Below are positions 15,763 through 23,127 of a DNA stretch of 64,000 nt, piece after piece. The notes beneath the pieces were generated by a model. That model searched no databases. It had not been told where the DNA came from and saw nothing but the letters and a program-made list of their open reading frames with translations. A program made the translations under genes and the position numbers. Numbering within the stretch: the stretch's first letter is position 1; each line of letters opens with the position of its first letter. The stretch spans positions 889,505 through 953,504 of the forward strand of contig NZ_LMSH01000002.1 of the NCBI RefSeq assembly GCF_001428365.1. Reading direction: 5' to 3'. The stretch comes from Arthrobacter sp. Soil763 (GTDB lineage Bacteria; Actinomycetota; Actinomycetes; Actinomycetales; Micrococcaceae).

Positions 15763-15918
15763 ATGACAACAGCACTTGTCGGTTGCGATCACTGCAACGC
15801 AGACGTGACATTCCGCCCGGACCCGGACCACCACCTCATCATGCACGTAGACGTGGCCCACGACGACGACTGCAAGTTCTACTTGCGCCTCGAAGCCGAG
15901 CGGGGGGCGAGGAAATGA
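15763..15918 (+). CDS. Small zinc-finger-like protein
   Basis: A 51-residue protein, chosen from ATG 15763 because AGGAG lies eight bases upstream; an earlier ATG at 15718 overlaps the ATPase stop. CDHCNADVTF with later His residues and DDDC could bind zinc. The stop overlaps the next ATG. Function unknown. Confidence 0.6.
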   Translation: MTTALVGCDHCNADVTFRPDPDHHLIMHVDVAHDDDCKFYLRLEAERGARK

Positions 15919-16187
15919 CCACACCGCCCGAGGACTACCAGCCCACCGTCTTTACCAAACAGTTCGCCAAACACGAACTGCAGTGGCTTGTAGAGCAGTA
16001 CATGAGCAAAGCCCAGCAGGCGCACCAGGGAGCCCGCCGCTGGATGAACAGAGCTCTGGAAGCTGAGGCCCGCCTCGCGATTTACGAGCCGGCCGACCTA
16101 CCTACCCGCCGCACGACCCCGCCACTCACCGACGCAGCCGGCAATACAGAAGACCCGCTGCCCACAACCACCCCCGAAATGGAGTAA
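15915..16187 (+). CDS. Hypothetical protein
   Basis: A 90-residue protein from an ATGA overlap, with a helical centre (FAKHELQWLVEQYMSKAQQ, then AEARLAIYE) and a Thr/Pro-rich tail. It directly precedes the tail-fibre gene and ends five bases before it. It may be a small structural or assembly protein; no family recognised. Confidence 0.55.
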   Translation: MTTPPEDYQPTVFTKQFAKHELQWLVEQYMSKAQQAHQGARRWMNRALEAEARLAIYEPADLPTRRTTPPLTDAAGNTEDPLPTTTPEME

Positions 16188-16191
16188 CACC

Positions 16192-17100
16192 ATGCCCCAA
16201 CCAGGAAGATTCAACCCTCCCGGCGAAGACTGGCTCGTCCGCCGCCTCCAGGACCTAGAACGCGAAGTCAGGGAATGGAAAGCCGCCAACCCGTTCGCCC
16301 CGATGGGCATCACACCCCGCAAGGGCGGCATCGACGTACAAGGATTCGTGAACTCACTCCGCGAAGACGGAACCGTCGGCGTCAGTATGGACGACGATGG
16401 AGTCTTCGTTGTTTACGACGCAGCCGGCACAACCCCAGTGGCCCGGTTCGGCCCTCTCGACAACAGCGCCCCAGGCGAATACGGCGTAGAAGTGAAAGTC
16501 GGGACCACATGGGTGCAGCTCGGCAACCAGGCCAGCACATGGGCCGGCATCGCAGGGAAGCCCGCCACATACCCGCCCAGCGCCCACACCCACGTCGGCT
16601 CAGACATCACCTCAGGGACCGTCCCGCAGGCAGACGGCTCACAATACGGCTGGACCAACAACGTAGCCGGCACATCGTTCTACCAAGTCTGGGTAGGCAA
16701 CGACGGCGGCTACCACTTCGGCCGCAACACCAGCTCAATCCAGTACAAGGAAAACGTCCGCGCACACAACACCAACCCCGCAAACGTCCTCGCACTCCAG
16801 CCGGTCATATACGACCGCAAAGAGGGCGGAACCAACGAATACGGGCTCATCGCCGAACAGGTAGCCGAGCACTTCCCCGAACTCGTGATCTGGTTCGACG
16901 GCAAAATCGACGGACTCCGCTACGACCTCCTCGCAGTCGCCCTCCTCGACGTCGTCAAGGACCAGGAAGACCGCATCAGGGCACTCGAAGGCCGCGAACC
17001 ACTCCCGCCCCGGCAGACCACGCCCAACATCCAGGCAGCGGGCGCCCCTGACGTCGAGCCCGAACCGCTGCCCTACACCATCCAGGAGAACCACGAATGA
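16192..17100 (+). CDS. Tail fibre/spike with S74 intramolecular chaperone
   Basis: A 302-residue protein. The N-terminus is a coiled coil (DWLVRRLQDLEREVREW), the middle is beta-rich with Gly/Asp-rich segments and PSAHTHVGSDITSGTV, typical of phage fibres. From about residue 179 comes the chaperone domain: NTSSIQYKENVRA holds the Ser-Lys pair for self-cleavage, followed by LALQPVIYDRKEGG, EYGLIAEQVAEHFPELV and GLRYDLLAVALLDVVKDQE, which match peptidase S74 domains. The domain trimerises the fibre and is then released. It is the only phage structural gene in element 2. Confidence 0.82.
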   Translation: MPQPGRFNPPGEDWLVRRLQDLEREVREWKAANPFAPMGITPRKGGIDVQGFVNSLREDGTVGVSMDDDGVFVVYDAAGTTPVARFGPLDNSAPGEYGVEVKVGTTWVQLGNQASTWAGIAGKPATYPPSAHTHVGSDITSGTVPQADGSQYGWTNNVAGTSFYQVWVGNDGGYHFGRNTSSIQYKENVRAHNTNPANVLALQPVIYDRKEGGTNEYGLIAEQVAEHFPELVIWFDGKIDGLRYDLLAVALLDVVKDQEDRIRALEGREPLPPRQTTPNIQAAGAPDVEPEPLPYTIQENHE

Positions 17101-17222
17101 CCCAGCCCAAGACCCCCGACCCGGCCGAAGAACTCGCCGCACTCAGGGCAACCATCGAACAAATGCAACGCGATATCACCGCCATCAAACAAACCCTCAC
17201 CATGCGCCGCGGCAGCATCTAA
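17097..17222 (+). CDS. Small coiled-coil protein
   Basis: A 41-residue protein from an ATGA overlap with the fibre gene: MTQPKTPDPAEELAALRATI then EQMQRDITAIKQTLTMRRG. Heptad-like spacing suggests a coiled coil that could pair with the fibre or its neighbours. It is too short for any family call. Confidence 0.6.
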   Translation: MTQPKTPDPAEELAALRATIEQMQRDITAIKQTLTMRRGSI

Positions 17223-17236
17223 CGAAAGGAACAGCA

Positions 17237-17461
17237 ATGTTCACCAGCCACGCAGAGCACTACCAGCGGAACACCGAAGAGGCGGCGCACTACAACGCCA
17301 AACCCGCCAGGCTCACCAACCACCACGGGCAGAACGAGCCCGCCGTCATGATCCGCAGCTCCAACTACATCAAAGTGGTGCTCCCCGTCAGCGAAGCGCT
17401 GCGCCTGGCCCACGAAATTGCAGACGCACTCGCCACGCACCAGCAGAAAGTAAGCGCATGA
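17237..17461 (+). CDS. Hypothetical protein
   Basis: A 74-residue protein with GAAAGGA before the ATG. His- and Asn-rich start, then a strand-helix end (YIKVVLPVSEALRLAHEIAD). It is coupled by ATGA overlap to the next gene. No family recognised. Confidence 0.6.
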   Translation: MFTSHAEHYQRNTEEAAHYNAKPARLTNHHGQNEPAVMIRSSNYIKVVLPVSEALRLAHEIADALATHQQKVSA

Positions 17462-17640
17462 CCGACCACCGGCCAATCAGGGAAATCCTCGCCGACCACT
17501 GGGGCGACTCGATCAAAAGCCCCACCACGTTCGACCTCAACGCACAGGTAGACGACGCCCCGCCAGTGCCCGCGCTCAACGGCCCGGAACTGAAACAAAT
17601 CATCGCGCAAGCAATCGCCGCAGGACAGGACGGAAACTAA
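17458..17640 (+). CDS. Hypothetical protein
   Basis: A 60-residue acidic protein (MTDHRPIREILADHWGDSIK) ending in a helix (PELKQIIAQAIAAGQ). Translationally coupled to the gene before and two bases from the next. Function unknown. Confidence 0.55.
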   Translation: MTDHRPIREILADHWGDSIKSPTTFDLNAQVDDAPPVPALNGPELKQIIAQAIAAGQDGN

Positions 17641-17642
17641 AC

Positions 17643-18536
17643 ATGCAGACCATCACCCTCCCCAGCACCTACATCGCCCAGGTTCAGGGCATCACCGCAG
17701 CCGGCGGAACCATCACCCAGAGGTTCCAGACCATCGCCACCCGGTGGGAAACGTTCGCCGCAGCAGAATCGGCAGCACAAGCCGACCTCAACGCCGCGAT
17801 CCTTGACCCCTCCGTGAGCGCCGAAGAACTCGCCAGGCTCCGAACCATCGCAGCAGCAGAAGCAGGAATCGGGGTCATGGAACAGGCCAGCGTCCGCAAC
17901 GAAGCCGCAGCCCACGTACTCGCCGCCCTGCGAACCGAATACAACACGGTTGCGGCGGCGAACTACGAAACGATCCGCGCCCAGTTCAACGCCAAAGCCA
18001 AGGAACTGGTCACCGCGCTCAACATCGCGGACGCCGAGGCGCCTGCGGAAGACATGGTGAAAGCGACCGCCAAAGTCAGGTCGGCATGGTCAGACGGACC
18101 CGCCTACGCCCACGAGCTGAGCGCCCTGCTCGACACCCTCCACGCGGCCGCGCTCCTTGCCGGGAAAACCGAACCGACCGGGAAGCACGACCAGTGCCTC
18201 ATCGGCCTCAGCATCGACGCCACCGGCCTCCACCGCCGCCGCGTCTGGGAAGCCTGGAACACCACCGAGGGACGCGGCGGGAAATGGCGTGCACTCTGGA
18301 AGCTCGGAGCCACCATCGAAGCCCCGGAACTCGGCCAGGGCAGGGCATACAGGGAACCGAAGCCGATGGAGACCAGGGCAGAGCGCGCAAACTTCGGTGT
18401 CCGGCAGTTCCCGTACGACCCCGAAGACGACGCACACCGTGCAGAGAAACACCAGCTCCAGAAGACAGCAGTAGAGGCAGGCATCCCCCAGATCGACTAC
18501 GTGGACGCCACAAACCGTCCAGTACACGCCCACTAG
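17643..18536 (+). CDS. Hypothetical helical protein
   Basis: A 297-residue, largely alpha-helical and Ala-rich protein. Long helices occupy residues 30-150, then a less regular C-terminal half with WNTTEGRGGKWRALWKLGA and PYDPEDDAHRAEKHQLQKTA. No signal peptide or membrane segment. It ends the run of coupled genes and is followed by a perfect hairpin. It might be a structural or assembly protein of a satellite; I recognise no family. Confidence 0.6.
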   Translation: MQTITLPSTYIAQVQGITAAGGTITQRFQTIATRWETFAAAESAAQADLNAAILDPSVSAEELARLRTIAAAEAGIGVMEQASVRNEAAAHVLAALRTEYNTVAAANYETIRAQFNAKAKELVTALNIADAEAPAEDMVKATAKVRSAWSDGPAYAHELSALLDTLHAAALLAGKTEPTGKHDQCLIGLSIDATGLHRRRVWEAWNTTEGRGGKWRALWKLGATIEAPELGQGRAYREPKPMETRAERANFGVRQFPYDPEDDAHRAEKHQLQKTAVEAGIPQIDYVDATNRPVHAH

Positions 18537-18545
18537 CCGCGGAAC

Positions 18546-18582
18546 GTGGTGCGCCCACCAAGGACTCCAGTGGGCGCACCAC
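18546..18582 (+). terminator. Perfect 13-base hairpin after the 297-residue gene
   Basis: GTGGTGCGCCCAC, an 11-base loop, and GTGGGCGCACCAC pair perfectly ten bases after the stop. It lacks a U run, so it may end transcription, protect the message 3' end, or be a protein site. Confidence 0.55.
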
Positions 18583-18882
18583 AACCCCAGAAACACGCGC
18601 TAAAGCAGGCCCAACAGCCCAAAATCTGGCACGACAAAGACTCGGGGGGATATTTTTCGCTCTGGCGGAGGTGCGACCGTCGGGGGTACCAGGGGGCCTC
18701 CGGGGCCGGGTACCCATACCCCCGGCCCCCACCCCGCCTTCCCCTCCGCCCTAGTCCGATTTCCACTCATGGCCGTTTTTCCACAGATGGTGAACATCCT
18801 CGGCTGGGTTATTTTGTCGGGGGTCTCCGTTAGCTTGAGCGGAACCGGCCCGTTCCGTGGCCTTACGAGAAAAGGGGACAGT
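18583..18882. other. GC-rich non-coding stretch with a strong hairpin
   Basis: No convincing gene is seen here. It has a T-rich spot (ATATTTTT), then very GC-rich blocks and GGGGCCGGG / CCCGGCCCC (18702-18729), a nine-base stem with a ten-base loop. A replication origin, a packaging site or a control region are all possible. Confidence 0.4.
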
Positions 18883-19068
18883 ATGGAAGAGAAGTTGCTG
18901 CGGGAGCTTGTCTTGGAGTTGAAGCGTATGCACGCCACTATCGAGGTGATGCAGCAGGACATCAACTGCATCCGTAATGGGGAGTACGAACGGCCCCAGG
19001 GCGCGGCGCCCGCTGCCGTGTCCGGGTCGGTAGACCCCAGGGATCTGAGCGCCAGCAAGTTCTGGTGA
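18883..19068 (+). CDS. Small coiled-coil protein
   Basis: A 61-residue protein from ATG 18883 with AAGGGGA upstream: MEEKLLRELVLELKRMHATI, then EVMQQDINCIRNGEYERPQG. The N-terminal half fits a coiled coil; the end is Ala/Pro-rich. It stands alone between the GC-rich stretch and a perfect terminator. Function unknown. Confidence 0.6.
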   Translation: MEEKLLRELVLELKRMHATIEVMQQDINCIRNGEYERPQGAAPAAVSGSVDPRDLSASKFW

Positions 19069-19079
19069 CCGCCGGCAGA

Positions 19080-19110
19080 TGCCCCGGACCTCAGCGCGAG
19101 GTCCGGGGCA
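19080..19110. terminator. Perfect 13-base hairpin terminator
   Basis: TGCCCCGGACCTC, loop AGCGC, GAGGTCCGGGGCA, placed between the plus-strand 61-residue gene and the minus-strand gene that ends at 19143; it could stop both. Confidence 0.65.
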
Positions 19111-19142
19111 GGTTGTGCCACACACTAGAAGCGTAGTAGCGG

Positions 19143-19484
19143 TTACTCCGTCGCCTGCATTTCCGCTTCCATCCGATCACCTTCTGCTTTCGTTCCAAGG
19201 ATGATGCCTCCGAACACCTTCAGATGCTCGGCGAAAACCGCCGCTTGCTCCTCGTCGAGTTCGGGGAATATCTCCGCGTCATACTCAAAGCGAATAGCAC
19301 TCGACGGCCCAATCCAGAACGCAAGCTGGACGTCTTTTTCCTCAGTCTGACCCCCGTACCTAAGGAAGAGTCCCTTTCCACCCGCAAGGTGGGTGAGAAT
19401 CGGGTCCTGCATGGCGCGTACGACGCTATCAAACAGATTCAGGACGACGTCCTGCCGGTAGCCGCCAATAATGATTCTTGCCAA
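19143..19484 (-). CDS. Hypothetical protein
   Basis: A 113-residue protein from TTG 19484, chosen because GGGGGAG stands four bases upstream and the upstream frame is not protein-like. It is alpha/beta (ARIIIGGYRQDVVLNLFDSV, then LFLRYGG and VQLAFWIG) with an acidic helical end. No family recognised. The AT content is higher than in the replication-type genes of element 2, in line with separately gained cargo. Confidence 0.55.
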   Translation of the reverse strand: MARIIIGGYRQDVVLNLFDSVVRAMQDPILTHLAGGKGLFLRYGGQTEEKDVQLAFWIGPSSAIRFEYDAEIFPELDEEQAAVFAEHLKVFGGIILGTKAEGDRMEAEMQATE

Positions 19485-19627
19485 GTTACTCCCCCTATTT
19501 TTCGGGACAAAGAAGAATGTCCTACCGGCACGATACCTTCCGTGCCGTGGTGAAGTTGAATGTCGACGCAGTGGCGCGGCTGCTAGCAAGAGGGCGCAAC
19601 AGGCGGGGCCGCCGATACGATGGCAGT

Positions 19628-19984
19628 ATGCCTAGCTTCACGCTCGATGGGCAAACATTCGAGTACCTGCAACCGGACCCTGGGCACACCCCGGAAGATG
19701 CCCACTCATGGACTTACGGGGCCTATCCGAAAATCCGGGCAGCCTTGCCCCTCGCGGACGGCGGGACGGTAACTGTCTACGCGGCAGCGGAACGCTGGAA
19801 CCCCTCCCACGTCCTTGTTCGTTGGGCAGACGACGGGCGGCATTCGCATTGGGCTTGGATACCCGCAGCCAATGTAGAGCGCGTGACAGACTCAGAGTGG
19901 GACATCGAGGAATACCGCCGTTGCCCAGAGAAGTTCCGCGGCATTAGGTGGGGTGACCGGCTCCCAGGATTCCTGCCAGCCTAG
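19628..19984 (+). CDS. Hypothetical cargo protein, homologue of the gene at 31213
   Basis: A 118-residue protein starting MPSFTLDGQTFEYLQ and ending RCPEKFRGIRWGDRLPGFLPA after a shared core VERVTDSEWDIEEYRR. The prophage protein at 31213-31566 has the same start (MPSF.LDG), the same DSEWDI core and the same DRLPGFLPA end. Trp- and Asp-rich, no signal or membrane segment. Its stop overlaps the convergent gene at 19981. Function unknown; its presence near the ends of two unrelated integrating elements suggests a protective or exclusion role, which is inference. Confidence 0.65.
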   Translation: MPSFTLDGQTFEYLQPDPGHTPEDAHSWTYGAYPKIRAALPLADGGTVTVYAAAERWNPSHVLVRWADDGRHSHWAWIPAANVERVTDSEWDIEEYRRCPEKFRGIRWGDRLPGFLPA

Positions 19985-20322
19985 GCCAGCATTAGCCGCT
20001 GAAGCGTTTCCTTGATTGTCTTCGCTTCGCCGTGCGACACCCGAAAGTCAACGGTGTTTCCCGGAACGATGACGCTAACAGTCGTGTTGGTCATGCCCTT
20101 CTTCGAGGTGATGCTTGTGATGGAACGAACGGGGATCATCTCGGTGTCCTTGTTGCGGACGCCTGTGGCAAGAACTGACAGCCCCAGAGTGGCAGCGCCA
20201 GCGAGGAGCTTGCCGCCAGACATACCAGCCCTGGTCCACTCAACTCGATCCGGATAAATAGAGACGTTCGCGTTCTTGCCAGCGATGTGGGACGTGAATG
20301 AGTGGATTGGCTTTTCGGACAT
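19981..20322 (-). CDS. PH-like (DUF4429-type) protein
   Basis: A 113-residue protein from ATG 20322 (GGGGGTAG upstream). SIYPDRVEWTR, a Gly/Ala-rich hydrophobic stretch (GGKLLAGAATLGLSVLATG), IPVRSITSITSKKG and DFRVSHGEAKTI resemble actinobacterial DUF4429 or bacterial PH-like domains. It could bind a membrane or peptide ligand. It lies on the minus strand near the right end of element 2 beside other cargo. Confidence 0.55.
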   Translation of the reverse strand: MSEKPIHSFTSHIAGKNANVSIYPDRVEWTRAGMSGGKLLAGAATLGLSVLATGVRNKDTEMIPVRSITSITSKKGMTNTTVSVIVPGNTVDFRVSHGEAKTIKETLQRLMLA

Positions 20323-20425
20323 TGCTACCCCCAGATAGTTTGTGTGAGCGCAATCTATCAGCATGCGCCTCATTCGGGCAGAGTGGCACGCCCAGAGTTG
20401 CTACGTCCTCAGAGGGCACAGAAAA

Positions 20426-20453
20426 GCCCCGGACCAATAACCGGAGCCGGGGC
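20426..20453 (-). terminator. Minus-strand terminator
   Basis: Read on the minus strand GCCCCGG, a loop, then CCGGGGC and TTTTC. It ends the 48-residue gene that starts at 20625. Confidence 0.6.
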
Positions 20454-20478
20454 AATTTCTAGGCGTCGTCAGAGCAAA

Positions 20479-20625
20479 CTAGGCGCTTTGCTGAGCCACG
20501 CCGAGACTTGCGAACGCGCCGGCATCGATGAGTTCCTGTAGCAGCTCTGATGCTTGGATGCCCCGGCGTTCCGCCATGTCCCCGAGTTCGCGGACAGTTG
20601 CAGGTGTTTCGATTGTGGCAGTCAT
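20479..20625 (-). CDS. Small antitoxin-like or regulatory protein
   Basis: A 48-residue protein, MTATIETPATVRELGDMAER then RGIQASELLQELIDAGAFAS, with GGGGAAGG upstream and its own terminator. The strand-turn-helix-helix pattern recalls small DNA-binding antitoxins, but there is no toxin beside it. It is the last gene of element 2, about 120 bases from attR. Confidence 0.5.
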   Translation of the reverse strand: MTATIETPATVRELGDMAERRGIQASELLQELIDAGAFASLGVAQQSA

Positions 20626-20742
20626 GGTGAGACCTTCCCCCTGTGTATGTATTCCGCATCCCCAGCGGACGCAGCGATCCTACCCTGACGACCGGACAAA
20701 ACTGTCTTGGCCGTCATTGGTAGTGGTTTGAAGTTATGCGCT

Positions 20743-20744
20743 AG
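20743..20744 (+). other. attR core of element 2
   Basis: AG in GCTAGCGCC; from here the frame is tadA again (SAFVVPTVASCIDLVV). It pairs with AG at 12285-12286. Confidence 0.6.
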
Positions 20745-20994
20745 CGCCTTTGTCGTCCCCACTGTCGCCTCCTGCATCGATCTGGTGGTCCACTGCAGCC
20801 GGCTGACCGGCGGCCGCCGGCAGGTTACCGAGATCCTTTCCCTCGGCCGCAGGGTGGAGAACGGCATCATCGAGTCGTCCACCGTCTTCGAGCACCGCGG
20901 CGGAACTCTCGAAGCGCAGGCCAACTCCATGCCGGCGGCAGAAAAATTCGCCCGGGCAGAGTTCGACGTCGCGGCGCTGCTGGGGGCGCGCTGA
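20743..20994 (+). pseudogene. tadA: tadA/cpaF 3' piece
   Basis: 84 codons including the stop encode the TadA C-terminus (SAFVVPTVASCIDLVVHC onward to AALLGAR). It is in frame with the middle piece and ends by overlapping tadB as TGATG, the arrangement of an intact tad operon. No damage is seen in this piece. An ATG at 20735 falls in element sequence, so a short peptide might be made but cannot be an ATPase. Confidence 0.92.
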
Positions 20995-21848
20995 TGGCGC
21001 CGCTGTTGGGGGTTCTCGGCGGAACCGGACTGTTGCTGGTCTGGTGGTCGATGTGGGAGCAAACCCCGGCGGCCGTACCGCGGCGCCGGACCAGCAGGCT
21101 CGAGGATCTGTTGCGCACTGCCGGCATTGACAGGGTCAGCCGCCTCGGGCTGCTGGCTACGTGCCTTGGCGTCGGAGCCCTCGTGACACTTGCCTTTTAC
21201 GCGGGCACCCGCTCCTGGCCCATTTCCGGCTGCTTCGGACTGTTCGGCGGCTGGCTGCCTCTGGGACTGGTCAGCTGGCGGGCCAGGAAACGGACCGCCG
21301 TGCTCCGTGAGCTGTGGCCCGACGTCGTGGACCACCTGCGCTCGGCGATCCGCGCCGGGCTGTCGCTGCCCGAGGCGCTGATCCAGCTGGGGGAGAAGGG
21401 GCCGGCCGAGCTCCGTGCGGCGTTTATCGACTTCGGGGCGGATTACAGGTCCGGCGGCCAGTTCGACACGGCCCTAGGCCGGCTCAAGGACCGCCTGGCC
21501 GATCCTGTGGCGGACCGGATCGTGGAGGCGCTCCGGCTGACCCGCGAAGTGGGCGGCTCGGACCTGGGCAGGCTGCTGGGCACCCTCGCCGAATTCCTCC
21601 GGGACAACGCCAGGACCAGGAGCGAACTGGAGGCGCGGCAGTCGTGGACCGTCAACGCCGCCCGGCTCGCTGTGGCCGCGCCGTGGATCGTGCTGGTGTT
21701 GATGGCGGGCCGGCCCGAGGCGGTGGCGGCCTACAACTCCCCGGTCGGGACCGCCGTGCTGGTTGGCGGGCTGCTGGTCTCGCTGTTCTCCTACGCCGTC
21801 ATGCTGCGCATCGGTGCCCTGCCCCGGGACCAGCGGGTGCTCCGGTGA
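20994..21848 (+). CDS. tadB: Tad pilus membrane protein TadB
   Basis: A 284-residue integral membrane protein of the tad (Flp) pilus assembly platform. An N-terminal hydrophobic segment, a second one around residues 60-90, the cytoplasmic GspF-like domain (LWPDVVDHLRSAIRAGLSLP, LTREVGGSDLGRLLGTLAEF) and two C-terminal membrane segments fit the T2SSF fold. Overlaps both the tadA 3' piece and tadC. With tadA broken, transcription would have to come from a promoter inside element 2 or in attR. Confidence 0.88.
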   Translation: MAPLLGVLGGTGLLLVWWSMWEQTPAAVPRRRTSRLEDLLRTAGIDRVSRLGLLATCLGVGALVTLAFYAGTRSWPISGCFGLFGGWLPLGLVSWRARKRTAVLRELWPDVVDHLRSAIRAGLSLPEALIQLGEKGPAELRAAFIDFGADYRSGGQFDTALGRLKDRLADPVADRIVEALRLTREVGGSDLGRLLGTLAEFLRDNARTRSELEARQSWTVNAARLAVAAPWIVLVLMAGRPEAVAAYNSPVGTAVLVGGLLVSLFSYAVMLRIGALPRDQRVLR

Positions 21849-22786
21849 ACCAGCTGACGGCCGGCGCCGTGGTGCTCGGGCTCGTCCTGGGCGGGGGACT
21901 CTGGCTGGCCATCACCAGGCTGCCGTTTCTGCGGCCGATCAGCTTCACCGAGCGCATCGGCCCGCAACTAAGGTCCCACAGCGTCGAATCCCGCCTCCTG
22001 CGGCCGGTCCGAGGAACCGTCGCACCCTTTGGCCCGCTGGGGCGGATTCTGCGCCCGGTGATCCGTGACGGCGTGCACGCCCTCGGCAGGCTCAACCCGG
22101 GGTCGACCGCGCTTAACCGCAGGCTGGCGCGCGCCGGGAGCAGCAAGACTCCGGTCGAGTTCCGCGCTGAGCAGGTGTTGTGGGCCGCCGGCGGCTTCGC
22201 CGCGGCCACCGGAGTCGTGCTGTTGTTCGGGGCGGCGGGCCGCGTCAATCCGCTCTTCGCCGCTCTGATCGTGCTGGGTGCCGGTCTGGCCGGCTTCCTT
22301 TTCCGGGACTACGCCCTGGGCGCGCAGGTCAAAAAACGCGAGGCCCGGATGATGGCTGAGTTTCCCAGCGTGGCCGAGCTGATGGCTCTGGCGGTCAGCG
22401 CGGGGGAGAGCGCGGCCGGCGCTTTGGACAGGGTGGGCCGTCGGGCGCAGGGTGAACTCGCACAGGAGTTCTCCCGTGTCCTGGCGGACACCCGGGCCGG
22501 CAAACCGTTGGCCGAGGCCCTGCAGGATTTCTCCGCGCGGACCGAGCTGGGACCGCTGGTCCGCTTCGTGGACGGCATCCTGGTGGCCGTGGAGCGCGGG
22601 ACCCCGCTGGCCGACGTCCTGCGGGCGCAGGCCCAGGATGTCCGGGACACCGCCAAACGGGACCTGATGGAGTCGGCGGGCAGGAAGGAGATCGGGATGA
22701 TGGTGCCGCTCGTGTTCGGTGTGCTGCCTCTGACAGTGGTGTTCGCCGTCTTCCCGGGGCTGGCGGCCATCAGCCTCGGTCTCTGA
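21845..22786 (+). CDS. tadC: Tad pilus membrane protein TadC
   Basis: A 313-residue partner of TadB from GTG 21845 (GTGA overlap). It has an N-terminal membrane segment, a pair of segments around residues 115-155, a GspF-like domain (MMAEFPSVAELMALAVSAGE, RFVDGILVAVERGTPLADVL) and a final segment (IGMMVPLVFGVLPLTVVF). It forms the inner-membrane platform with TadB and the missing TadA ATPase. Confidence 0.88.
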   Translation: MNQLTAGAVVLGLVLGGGLWLAITRLPFLRPISFTERIGPQLRSHSVESRLLRPVRGTVAPFGPLGRILRPVIRDGVHALGRLNPGSTALNRRLARAGSSKTPVEFRAEQVLWAAGGFAAATGVVLLFGAAGRVNPLFAALIVLGAGLAGFLFRDYALGAQVKKREARMMAEFPSVAELMALAVSAGESAAGALDRVGRRAQGELAQEFSRVLADTRAGKPLAEALQDFSARTELGPLVRFVDGILVAVERGTPLADVLRAQAQDVRDTAKRDLMESAGRKEIGMMVPLVFGVLPLTVVFAVFPGLAAISLGL

Positions 22787-22866
22787 CCCGCAGTCCCGAC
22801 GCAGCGCGCAAACAGCAAAACCGGCACCACACAGGAGTAAAACCGCACAACGACAAAGGGGAAATC

Positions 22867-23124
22867 GTGAAGAGTCTAAGCATCTCCGCCTGGTTACTCA
22901 TCCGGGCGGCACTGCTGATCCCGGCAACAGGCCTGCTGGTCCGCAAGGAGGGCCCGCCACGGCTGCGGCCGCCACAGGGCCCGGACAACCGCGAGCGCGG
23001 TGATGTTCCCGGCTGGGTGATGATCACCTTGATGTCCGCCGTGCTGGTCGCAGCCCTGTTGGCGCTCGCGGGACCGGCGCTGGAAGGGCTCTTCAACCAG
23101 GCGATGCAAAAAGTCGGGCAGTAG
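22867..23124 (+). CDS. Small Flp-pilin-like membrane protein
   Basis: An 85-residue protein. A basic/proline linker ends in RERGDVPGWVMITLMSAVLV followed by hydrophobic residues and a short tail, the shape of a type IV-like prepilin with the cleavage Gly before a hydrophobic helix. It may be the Flp pilin or a minor pilin of the tad system. It lies between tadC and the TadE-like genes. Confidence 0.55.
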   Translation: MKSLSISAWLLIRAALLIPATGLLVRKEGPPRLRPPQGPDNRERGDVPGWVMITLMSAVLVAALLALAGPALEGLFNQAMQKVGQ

Positions 23125-23127
23125 GCG

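Larger units (their letters stand above)
12285..20744 (+). mobile_element. Element 2: second large-serine-integrase element in tadA (about 8.46 kb)
   Basis: The left junction follows tadA codons for NIS at 12279-12284 and the right junction precedes tadA AFVVPTV at 20746. It carries an integrase with an odd C-terminus, an excisionase-like protein, a phage-type ATPase, many small overlapping genes, a tail fibre with an S74 chaperone domain, and a cargo end. No head, portal, terminase or lysis genes are visible. It may be a phage satellite, or the remnant of a larger prophage. Confidence 0.85.

Noticed and set aside
20707..20742. Start of the tadA 3' piece as an independent gene
   Set aside because: The first 12 codons are element sequence and the similarity to TadA begins at 20743.
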